Origin: Gammaproteobacteria bacterium
Lineage (GTDB): Bacteria > Pseudomonadota > Gammaproteobacteria > Pseudomonadales > Azotimanducaceae
DNA length: 5,050 nt
Direction: 5' to 3'
Assembly: GCA_018667205.1 (NCBI GenBank)
Contig: JABIVN010000152.1
Span: 1 to 5,050 of the forward strand
Under the pieces are notes generated by a model. That model did not search any database. It worked only from the letters and a program-made list of their open reading frames with translations, and had not been told where the DNA came from. The position numbers were made by a program, and so were the translations under genes. Positions within the stretch are counted from its first letter, which is position 1, and every line of letters starts with the position of its first letter. This document shows, piece by piece, positions 1 through 5,050 of the stretch.

Positions 1-918
1 GTTGCCAAAGAAGGCAAGAAGAACGTTTTCTCTGGTCGTATTCTTGAAATTGAAGGCCTGCCAGAACTGAAGGTGGAACAAGCCTTTGAGATTAGCGACG
101 CATCGGCAGAAAGGTCCGCCGGTGGCTGCACAATCAGACTGGGTAAAGAACCCATCATCGAATACATCAGCTCGAACATCACCCTGCTCAAATGGATGAT
201 TTCCGAGGGATATGGCGATGCACGAACCATCGGCCGAAGAATTGAAGCCATGGAAGTCTGGTTAGCTAACCCAGTTCTGATGGAACCTGACGCCAATGCT
301 GAATACGCTGAGATCATCGAAATCGACCTCAACGAGATCAAGGAACCACTGCTCGCGTGCCCCAATGATCCGGATGATGTAAAGCCGCTCTCCGAAGTGA
401 CCGGTACCAAAATTGATGAAGTATTCATCGGTTCTTGTATGACCAATATCGGACACTTTAGAGCCGCGGCACAATTACTGAGTAAAGCCAGCTCCATTCC
501 GACAAGGCTCTGGATTTCTCCACCCACCAAGATGGATGAGCATCAGCTAATGGAAGAAGGCGTTTACAACGTGTTCGCCCAGGCCGGTGCAAGAACTGAG
601 ATGCCCGGATGCTCACTGTGCATGGGAAACCAGGCTCGAATAGCGCCAAACTCTACCTGTGTGTCAACTTCTACCAGAAACTTCCCGAACCGACTCGGCG
701 ATGGTGCAGATGTTTACCTGGCGTCTGCTGAACTGGCGGCGGTTTCGAGCATCCTTGGTAAGCTGCCCTCTGTCGAAGAGTATCTGGCATACATGAAAGA
801 CCTGGACACGATGTCTGATGAGATCTATCGCTACCTGAACTTCCACCAGATTGAATCGTTCCAGAACTCGGCTGACCAAGCGATTATCCCCGCAGTCAAC
901 ATCGTTGCGGTAAGTTAG
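1..918 (+). CDS. acnB: Bifunctional aconitate hydratase B / 2-methylisocitrate dehydratase, C-terminal part (5' end outside window)
   Basis: AcnB converts citrate to isocitrate via cis-aconitate in the cytoplasmic TCA cycle. In this family it can also hydrate 2-methyl-cis-aconitate, and the cluster-free protein can bind mRNA. The frame is open from base 1, so only the last 305 codons of a protein of about 865 residues (E. coli length) are present; the true start is upstream, and the GTG at 73 is internal. The three 4Fe-4S cysteines are visible: one in [14 protein letters not shown] (codon 436-438) and two in [13 protein letters not shown] (codons 610-612 and 619-621), matching E. coli Cys710, Cys769 and Cys772. 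The [12 protein letters not shown] substrate-site motif begins at 664. Similarity to E. coli AcnB runs to the end (RYLNFHQ), followed by a slightly longer tail. No frameshift or missing key residue is seen. It converges with purF, and a large hairpin lies 28 nt after its TAG stop. The family call is very secure. Confidence 0.97.
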   Translation, partial: VAKEGKKNVFSGRILEIEGLPELKVEQAFEISDASAERSAGGCTIRLGKEPIIEYISSNITLLKWMISEGYGDARTIGRRIEAMEVWLANPVLMEPDANAEYAEIIEIDLNEIKEPLLACPNDPDDVKPLSEVTGTKIDEVFIGSCMTNIGHFRAAAQLLSKASSIPTRLWISPPTKMDEHQLMEEGVYNVFAQAGARTEMPGCSLCMGNQARIAPNSTCVSTSTRNFPNRLGDGADVYLASAELAAVSSILGKLPSVEEYLAYMKDLDTMSDEIYRYLNFHQIESFQNSADQAIIPAVNIVAVS

Positions 919-946
919 GCGCCATAATCTAAGCCTTACACGTCGC

Positions 947-986
947 ACAACCTTCCTGAGGATGTCTACATCATCAGGAAGGTTGT
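947..986. repeat. 40-bp near-perfect palindrome (long hairpin) after acnB
   Basis: The arms ACAACCTTCCTGA (947-959) and TCAGGAAGGTTGT (974-986) are exact reverse complements over 13 bp. Inside them a single G/A mismatch (960/973) is followed by a further complementary run, GATGT (961-965) against ACATC (968-972), leaving almost no loop. As RNA, closing at GATG/CATC leaves a four-base loop. It starts 28 nt after the acnB stop and could end or protect the acnB transcript. Because the dyad is symmetrical it could do the same for read-through from purF. No T-tract follows on either strand, so it is not a canonical intrinsic terminator. The last two bases are shared with the first 12-bp tandem repeat. 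Confidence 0.88.
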
Positions 987-1044
987 CGTGGACGCTGTCG
1001 TGGACGCTGTCGTGGACGGTGTCGTGGACGGTGTCGTGAACGGT
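985..1044. repeat. Five tandem copies of a 12-bp unit (minisatellite)
   Basis: Five head-to-tail units fill 60 bases without gaps. Units 1 and 2 are GTCGTGGACGCT, units 3 and 4 are GTCGTGGACGGT, and unit 5 is GTCGTGAACGGT. Variants are therefore grouped in blocks (two, two, one), as expected from slippage or unequal exchange duplicating neighbouring units. Each unit carries a small CGTggACG dyad, disrupted in unit 5. Because 12 is a multiple of three, frames through the array stay open and would give a VVDA/VVDG repeat on the plus strand or a VHDT/VHDS repeat on the minus strand. I see no start signal or conserved protein that makes either likely to be translated. Confidence 0.95.
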
Positions 1045-1060
1045 CACGCGAGGCCGTTTC

Positions 1061-1087
1061 GCGCTGGCGTGAAGGTCAGCCCAGCGC
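1061..1087. repeat. Short inverted repeat, 7-bp stem with 13-nt loop
   Basis: GCGCTGG at 1061-1067 is the reverse complement of CCAGCGC at 1081-1087. The stem is GC-rich but short, and no T-run follows it on either strand, so a terminator role is weak. It lies 17 bases beyond the 12-bp tandem array. In a GC-rich spacer such a dyad could arise by chance; it is listed because it adds to the structure of the region. Confidence 0.45.
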
Positions 1088-1220
1088 CTGCCTATTGACA
1101 AGCGGGCTAACGGTCACCGCGAAGACAGCCCACGCGTCGCTTCCGACATTTCCGGGGTGCGACTAAGCATTCTTTAGATATGACACCAGGTTTTCTAGCG
1201 CGCGGCCCGCTTACCCAGGC

Positions 1221-1270
1221 GCGACAGTTTTGCGCACGCCGGTACAGTTTTGCGCCCGCCAGTACAGTTT
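1221..1270. repeat. 20-bp-period direct repeat with core ACAGTTTTGCGC, about 2.5 copies
   Basis: Copy 1 (1221-1240) and copy 2 (1241-1260) agree at 17 of 20 positions and share ACAGTTTTGCGC and CGCC. A third copy starts in register at 1261 (AGTACAGTTT) and diverges after 1270. The array ends about 20 bases from the purF stop. Closely spaced short direct repeats of this kind occur at the ends of some insertion sequences, notably the IS21 family, where the transposase binds several sites per end. No transposase gene or matching second end is visible here, so an insertion-sequence remnant is only a possibility; a protein-binding array is another. Confidence 0.75.
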
Positions 1271-1291
1271 CGAGTGTGCTACCAGGCATTA

Positions 1292-2800
1292 TTAACCCTG
1301 ATTGTGTAACTCGATGACTTCGGCATTGCCAGGGTCGTGAGATTTTGCGGTATCATTGCGTAACGACTCAATCCTGTTCAGATACTTATCGTCCACAAGA
1401 CCTGTGACATACTCGCCATCAAAAACTGAACACTCAAAACGATCAATCGAAGCATTAATACCCGCAGCACATTCAATCAGATCTTCCAGGTCTTGGTAAA
1501 CCAGCCAATCCACACCAATGTATTCAGCTATTTCTTCCACGGTATGACCATGTGCAACAAATTCAGTCACCGCGGGCATATCAATGCCATAAACATTAGG
1601 ATACCGAACCGGCGGTGCCGCAGAAGCTAAGTACACCTTGTTCGCGCCCGCGTCTCTCGCCATCTGGACTATCTGTTTGGACGTGGTTCCCCTGACAATA
1701 GAGTCGTCCACTAGCAAGACGTTCTTGCCACGAAACTCGAGTTCCACAGGGCTTAGTTTACGGCGAACTGATTTCTTTCGTTCCGCCTGGCCTGGCATGA
1801 TAAAGGTCCGCCCTATGTATCGGTTCTTTACAAGGCCTTCCCTGTATTTCACGCCTAGTCTAAAGGCCATCGGCAGCGCGGAAGTACAACTGGTATCGGG
1901 TATCGGGATAACAACATCAATATCATTGTCCGGATAAAGTCTAAGAATTTTGTCCGCAAGCTTTTCGCCCATCTTTAGGCGGGCCTTGTACACTGAAACT
2001 TCGTCGATAATCGAGTCTGGGCGAGCCAGATAAACATACTCAAATATGCAGGGGCTATAGGTCACCGCTGGCGTACATTGTCGAATATGTATTTTGCCAT
2101 CGGATTCAATATAAACCGCCTCCCCGGGCTTAATGTCAGCCACCAGTTCGAAGCCCAAAACACTCAATGCCACTGACTCAGACGCAATCATATACTCGAC
2201 GCCCTTTGATGACTCACGTTTGCCGTAAACCAGCGGCCTGATACCAAAGGGGTCGCGGAACCCAACAATACCGTAACCTGTGATCAGGCAGACAACGGCA
2301 TAAGCACCCACCGCTCTTTGGTGAACACTAGCGATGGCTTTAAAGATTTCATCCGGAGACGTACGAAGCGACGATACCTCTTGAAGTTCGTGCGCAAAAA
2401 CGTTGAGTAAAACCTCCGAGTCCGAATTGGTATTGATGTGTCGTCGGTCCGAGCGGAAAAGATCTTCATTCAATTCGTTGGCGTTCGTCAGGTTGCCGTT
2501 GTGGGCAAGACAGATACCAAAGGGAGAGTTTACGTACATGGGCTGCGCTTCAGCGGAAGTGGACGACCCAGCCGTAGGGTACCGCACATGGGCTATCCCC
2601 ATGTTGCCTTTGAGGCGATCCATATGATCTTGCCGGAAAACATCCCGCACCAAGCCGTTTCGCTTTCGAAGATTAAGCCGGTCACCATCGCAAGTAACCA
2701 TCCCTGCGGCATCCTGACCCCGATGCTGTAAAAGTGTGAGCGCATCATAGAGCTCGTGGCTTACATCACCTTTACCTACCATCCCTGCTATGCCGCACAT
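1292..2800 (-). CDS. purF: Amidophosphoribosyltransferase (glutamine PRPP amidotransferase)
   Basis: PurF catalyses the committed step of de novo purine synthesis in the cytoplasm: PRPP plus glutamine gives 5-phosphoribosylamine, glutamate and pyrophosphate. The 502 residues nearly equal E. coli PurF (505). The N-terminal class II (Ntn) glutaminase domain begins MCGIAG, with Cys2 exposed as nucleophile after Met removal and no propeptide, as in the E. coli type rather than the cleaved, iron-sulfur Bacillus type. Further glutaminase motifs are QHRGQD (25-30), HVRYPTAG (71-78, Arg73), HNGNLTN (100-106) and SDSE (126-129, Asp127). The phosphoribosyltransferase domain shows the flexible-loop region [14 protein letters not shown] (325-338) and the PRPP loop [14 protein letters not shown] (361-374). 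The C-terminus HNQG resembles E. coli HNEG, so the gene is complete. The ATG start has a strong Shine-Dalgarno sequence and lies 10 nt after cvpA. It is the last gene of the operon in this window; no terminator follows. Identification is secure. Confidence 0.98.
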   Translation of the reverse strand: MCGIAGMVGKGDVSHELYDALTLLQHRGQDAAGMVTCDGDRLNLRKRNGLVRDVFRQDHMDRLKGNMGIAHVRYPTAGSSTSAEAQPMYVNSPFGICLAHNGNLTNANELNEDLFRSDRRHINTNSDSEVLLNVFAHELQEVSSLRTSPDEIFKAIASVHQRAVGAYAVVCLITGYGIVGFRDPFGIRPLVYGKRESSKGVEYMIASESVALSVLGFELVADIKPGEAVYIESDGKIHIRQCTPAVTYSPCIFEYVYLARPDSIIDEVSVYKARLKMGEKLADKILRLYPDNDIDVVIPIPDTSCTSALPMAFRLGVKYREGLVKNRYIGRTFIMPGQAERKKSVRRKLSPVELEFRGKNVLLVDDSIVRGTTSKQIVQMARDAGANKVYLASAAPPVRYPNVYGIDMPAVTEFVAHGHTVEEIAEYIGVDWLVYQDLEDLIECAAGINASIDRFECSVFDGEYVTGLVDDKYLNRIESLRNDTAKSHDPGNAEVIELHNQG

Positions 2801-2805
2801 GGTAT

Positions 2806-2811
2806 CTCCTT
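2806..2811 (-). promoter_or_regulatory. purF Shine-Dalgarno, overlapping the cvpA stop codon
   Basis: On the minus strand AAGGAG lies five bases before the purF ATG, and its first A is the last base of the cvpA TGA stop (2813-2811). Ribosomes finishing cvpA thus end on the purF initiation site, which favours translational coupling. The site also fixes the purF start, leaving the catalytic cysteine at position 2. Confidence 0.85.
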
Positions 2812-3377
2812 CAGGTTCCCACCTGTTCCGGACTACTGATTAACACTGCTTCCGGACTGCTACCGGGCCTTACCTTATGATTTTTTTCCAGGAAACCTTC
2901 ACCTTGCTCCCATAAAACGGGACCCAACTCTTCAATCACATTGACTATCTGAGGTATAAACTGAGACTGCCGGTACCAATCATCCTCTTCTACAGGCAAG
3001 ACGTAATGCATGAGCGCGACGACGACCAAGACGATAACACCGCCGCGGGCAAACCCGAAAAACGTACCAAGCAACCTGTCCAAACCGCTGAGCCCGGTCA
3101 TCCTCACAAACTCGCCAACCAGATAGTTAACCATCCCCCCTACCATTAATGTTGCAATGAAAAGTACAACGAAAGACGCACCGAAACGCAGAGAGTCCAT
3201 TTCAATATAGGGCGCAAGCACGACCGTAAACTGGCCGGCAAAAACACGTGCTATTAAAACAGCGGCAATCCAGGTGACAAGGGAAAGCGCCTCCTTAACA
3301 AATCCGCGGCGCAGGCTAATCAGTGTCGATATCCCAAGCACCGCGACAATTACCCAGTCAACCGTTGACAATGTCAT
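2811..3377 (-). CDS. cvpA: CvpA family inner membrane protein
   Basis: CvpA is a small inner membrane protein, named for its requirement in colicin V production in E. coli and also linked to envelope stress tolerance; its molecular activity is not settled. The 188-residue product has four hydrophobic segments at roughly 6-22, 30-48, 66-88 and 110-127. Family motifs are present: [16 protein letters not shown] (21-36), [16 protein letters not shown] (73-88) and [18 protein letters not shown] (95-112), all close to E. coli CvpA (162 residues). The extra length is mainly a hydrophilic tail after about residue 160. The annotated ATG overlaps the stop of the upstream SPOR gene by four bases (ATGA), but its GGAGG has no spacer. 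A TTG two codons downstream (3371-3369) is better placed and aligns with the E. coli start. It sits directly before purF, its usual neighbour. Family call secure, start uncertain. Confidence 0.94.
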   Translation of the reverse strand: MTLSTVDWVIVAVLGISTLISLRRGFVKEALSLVTWIAAVLIARVFAGQFTVVLAPYIEMDSLRFGASFVVLFIATLMVGGMVNYLVGEFVRMTGLSGLDRLLGTFFGFARGGVIVLVVVALMHYVLPVEEDDWYRQSQFIPQIVNVIEELGPVLWEQGEGFLEKNHKVRPGSSPEAVLISSPEQVGT

Positions 3378-3925
3378 CCTCCGAGCAGCTCCAGGTCTTC
3401 TTCAATTCTGTAACGTACGATACGACCTTTCAATTTCAGCTTTGCTTCTATTTCCAGATTTTTTTTAACCAGTGTTTCCTTGCTGCTGGAGGGACCCACA
3501 AACACTCGATAAATTTCACCGTCATTCGTATTCGCATGAAGGATGTAGGAACGGTAATTCTCGCCCCGAAGCTGCGCACGCAAACGGGTGGCATTGTCTT
3601 CCTTCTGAAAGCTACCAAGCTGCAGGCTCCAATTGACGGGCAACTGATTTTTATCAAGTATATAGTCGGGTGCAAACTCATAGTTCGTTTCGTCTACCAC
3701 TTCTTTGGGTAAACGAGCCTCGCTGGCTTTCTCCATCTGCTCAATCTTCCGCATGACGTCTTGAACGGTGATGTCCGCGAGATCTATTTTAGGTGGTGCA
3801 GGCATATCGGTAGCGATACGAACTCGGTCTTCCTCGGTGCCGTCGAGCAACAACGGCAGCAGGATAATCGCGAGCGACGTGAGGATAACGGCGCCGGTCA
3901 GGCGTTGTTTTAGCTTTGCATCCAC
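3374..3925 (-). CDS. dedD: DedD-like SPOR domain protein (division-associated, inner membrane anchored)
   Basis: SPOR domains bind denuded septal peptidoglycan; DedD is a single-pass inner membrane protein that supports septation in E. coli. The 183-residue product has a short basic N-terminus and one membrane segment (about 9-27), whose RLTGAVILTSLAIILLPLLLDG region (8-29) resembles RLVGTIVLVALGVIVLPGLLDG of E. coli DedD. A charged linker (about 30-95) follows, then a C-terminal SPOR domain (about 98-173) with WSLQLGSF (99-106) and YRVFVGP (139-145). The protein would face the periplasm. The linker is shorter and much less proline-rich than in E. coli DedD (220 residues), with a stretch VQDVMRKIEQMEKASEA that may be helical. 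The start is GTG at 3925; no ATG, GTG or TTG lies in frame upstream before a stop. Length before the membrane segment matches E. coli, but the ribosome binding site is weak. It lies between folC and cvpA, as dedD does in E. coli. The family is secure; strict orthology is likely. Confidence 0.88.
   Translation of the reverse strand: MDAKLKQRLTGAVILTSLAIILLPLLLDGTEEDRVRIATDMPAPPKIDLADITVQDVMRKIEQMEKASEARLPKEVVDETNYEFAPDYILDKNQLPVNWSLQLGSFQKEDNATRLRAQLRGENYRSYILHANTNDGEIYRVFVGPSSSKETLVKKNLEIEAKLKLKGRIVRYRIEEDLELLGG
3378..3382 (-). promoter_or_regulatory. cvpA Shine-Dalgarno that argues for a downstream TTG start
   Basis: On the minus strand GGAGG abuts the ATG at 3377-3375 with no spacer, which is too close for efficient use. 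Counting on, six bases (ATGACA) separate GGAGG from the in-frame TTG at 3371-3369, a normal spacing. A weaker GGAG further upstream is about 11 bases from the ATG. The motif itself is plain; which start it serves is inferred. Confidence 0.6.
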
Positions 3926-3950
3926 GTGACGAGTGATCCCGATCCCTGTG

Positions 3951-5050
3951 TTAATTTTTCGTTAAGGCTACCTGACCCAAGAGGTGCAATACGCCAGATA
4001 CCACGGGAAAGGAGCCACAGACCATAATCAAATCGGCTGGGTTCGCCTCTTTCCTAGCACCCTCTAACGCGTTGCCAATGCTAACATAGGTCTCTACCTT
4101 TCCAGTGGGTTTAACTGATAAACGTCGCAAAAGGTCATCTGCATCCTCACCCCGAGCCTCTCCCAGACTCGCCAGATGACAGGTCTTGAATAGCGGCATC
4201 AGTATCTCCGACACCGATTCAATATCTTTGTCTTTATACATACCAATCACCGCATGAATGTCCCTTCCATCCCAATCCGCGCGTAGGTGCTCTGCCAAGC
4301 TGATCGCCGCCGCAGGATTGTGCGCAACATCCAGTAAAACCTCACACTTATCTTCGATAACGGTTCTACGCCCTGTCAGGCGTGTGGTTCGGCCAATTTC
4401 TTGCGAACTAGAAACATCCCAGCCCAGCAACTTTGACGCCTGTTGCGCCGCGTCGAAACTATCCAGGGGCAAAACCGTGTCGATGCCTTCTGACGGGTCG
4501 AAATCACGACCGATAATAGACAGTGAAGCGCCCAGTTCAGCGGCATACTCGTAAACAGATTCGGGAGGGTCTCGGTCCACCACGACGCAACTCACTCCAG
4601 CACGCATAATCCCGGCCTTTTCGCGTGCGATCTCTGCCCTGGTGTTACCAAGCCAGTCCTGGTGGTCCAGTGATATAGAAGTGATAATTGTCAGGTCAGG
4701 GTTAACGATATTCATCGCGTCCAGCCGCCCCCCCAAACCCACTTCCAGAATGGCGACATCGACTTTTTGCTCGCAGAACAGAAACAGGGAAGCGAGTGTC
4801 GCAAACTCAAAGTAGGTTAGCGTGATTTCGTTCCTGGCTGACTCAATTTCCTGAAAGGCACGAACAATCGCCTCATCTGAAACAGGTATCCCATCAATCG
4901 CTATTCGTTCGTTGAACTTGTGGATATGCGGTGAGGTCGATTTACCCACACTGAGCCCATTGGCCATAGCAAAGCGCTCGAGGTATTCACAGGTTGAGCC
5001 CTTGCCATTAGTGCCGGCCACCAAAATAGTCGTGACAGCAGGGTGCAGTA
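3951..5050 (-). CDS. folC: Bifunctional folylpolyglutamate synthase / dihydrofolate synthase (5' end outside window)
   Basis: FolC is a cytoplasmic Mur-ligase-type enzyme. It joins glutamate to dihydropteroate with ATP to give dihydrofolate, and then adds further glutamates to reduced folates. The frame is open to the window edge, so about 45 N-terminal residues are missing; the TTG at 5024 lies inside the gene, just before the P-loop. Numbering from that TTG, motifs are AGTNGKGS (3-10), TYFEFATL (70-77), EVGLGGRLDAMNIV (94-107), SLDHQDWLG (118-126), REKAGI (134-139, carrying the lysine that is carbamylated in homologues), DVAHNP (232-237), VIGMYKDKD (259-267) and CGSFPVV (336-342). All match E. 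coli FolC closely. The segment between about 172 and 193 is shorter than in E. coli, and the usual NAA of the LPLP...NAA region reads DAA (191-193). The gene ends TAA, 25 nt before the SPOR gene, so cotranscription is likely. In relatives accD lies upstream, beyond this window. Confidence 0.96.
   Translation of the reverse strand, partial: LHPAVTTILVAGTNGKGSTCEYLERFAMANGLSVGKSTSPHIHKFNERIAIDGIPVSDEAIVRAFQEIESARNEITLTYFEFATLASLFLFCEQKVDVAILEVGLGGRLDAMNIVNPDLTIITSISLDHQDWLGNTRAEIAREKAGIMRAGVSCVVVDRDPPESVYEYAAELGASLSIIGRDFDPSEGIDTVLPLDSFDAAQQASKLLGWDVSSSQEIGRTTRLTGRRTVIEDKCEVLLDVAHNPAAAISLAEHLRADWDGRDIHAVIGMYKDKDIESVSEILMPLFKTCHLASLGEARGEDADDLLRRLSVKPTGKVETYVSIGNALEGARKEANPADLIMVCGSFPVVSGVLHLLGQVALTKN

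Larger units (their letters stand above)
919..1291. other. Gene-free, GC-rich, repeat-filled spacer between convergent acnB and purF
   Basis: These 373 bases separate two gene 3' ends and contain no reading frame that I recognise as a gene. By hand count 176 of 280 bases at 981-1260 are G or C (63%). Sampled flanking coding stretches give 43-48% (26/60 at 1-60, 29/60 at 361-420, 27/60 at 2041-2100). Spacers in bacteria are usually poorer in GC than genes, so this one is atypical. It holds a 40-bp palindrome, five 12-bp tandem repeats, a 7-bp dyad and a 20-bp-period repeat, listed separately. No tRNA-like fold, CRISPR pattern or T-tract terminator was seen on either strand. Remnant mobile DNA is one explanation but is not shown. 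Confidence 0.8.

Noticed and set aside
947..1044. Possible CRISPR array
   Set aside because: The units are only 12 bp and contiguous, with no spacers, and no cas gene is near.
928..1098. Plus-strand open stretch through the tandem array (VVDA/VVDG repeats)
   Set aside because: It has no ATG or clear ribosome binding site, and it stays open mainly because the 12-bp repeat keeps the frame. It is unlikely to be translated.
664..1101. Minus-strand open frame of 145 codons with a VHDT/VHDS repeat
   Set aside because: Most of it lies antisense to the well-conserved acnB 3' end, and the amino acid repeat is just the 12-bp tandem DNA read in frame. No recognisable domain or start signal supports it.
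1100..1212. AAGCGGGC (1100-1107) and GCCCGCTT (1205-1212) as terminal inverted repeats of a small element
   Set aside because: Only 8 bp match, with no extension, no flanking target duplication and nothing recognisable between them; chance is likely in GC-rich DNA.
1107..1289. Minus-strand open frame of 60 codons starting two bases after the purF stop
   Set aside because: The position would suit a coupled small gene, but its N-terminal half is the 20-bp repeat array and its composition (many Arg, Cys and Lys) is typical of chance translation of GC-rich spacer. No family is recognisable. A conserved homologue would change this view.
3578..3593. ACGCAAACG, resembling a PurR operator half-site upstream of cvpA-purF
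   Set aside because: The second half of the palindrome is not there (about 11 of 16 positions fit the E. coli consensus), and the site is inside the SPOR domain coding sequence, where the bases encode conserved protein. It is probably coincidence.

Overview
The window looks like a chromosomal housekeeping region of a gammaproteobacterium. The gene order folC – dedD-like SPOR gene – cvpA – purF is the classical gammaproteobacterial arrangement, shared by Escherichia and, with a SPOR gene in the dedD slot, Pseudomonas. All products, and the partial AcnB, resemble the E. coli proteins closely along the parts I can recall. Coding DNA has moderate G+C (43-48% in the stretches I counted by hand). 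I cannot assign a genus.

Layout: 1-918 (+) is the 3' part of acnB, cut by the left edge of the window. Bases 919-1291 hold no convincing gene but are unusually structured and GC-rich: a 40-bp near-perfect palindrome (947-986), a 12-bp unit in five tandem copies that starts inside the palindrome (985-1044), a small dyad (1061-1087) and a 20-bp-period repeat (1221-1270). From 1292 to 5050 everything is on the minus strand and is read from right to left: folC (partial, 5' end beyond the window), a SPOR-domain gene, cvpA and purF. This is one tightly packed operon with junctions of 25 nt, a 4-nt ATGA overlap and 10 nt.

Functionally the operon joins folate retention (FolC polyglutamylation), the committed step of purine synthesis (PurF, whose pathway consumes formyl-folate), an inner membrane protein of unclear role (CvpA) and a peptidoglycan-binding division protein (DedD-like). 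acnB (TCA cycle) converges on purF tail to tail. In Pseudomonas aeruginosa metZ follows purF; here purF is followed directly by the repeat-rich spacer, so 919-1291 is probably a rearrangement point.

I found no convincing novel multi-gene system. The protein-coding part is ordinary. The parts worth a second look are the composite repeats in the acnB/purF spacer, the ambiguous cvpA start, and a shortened central segment in FolC.
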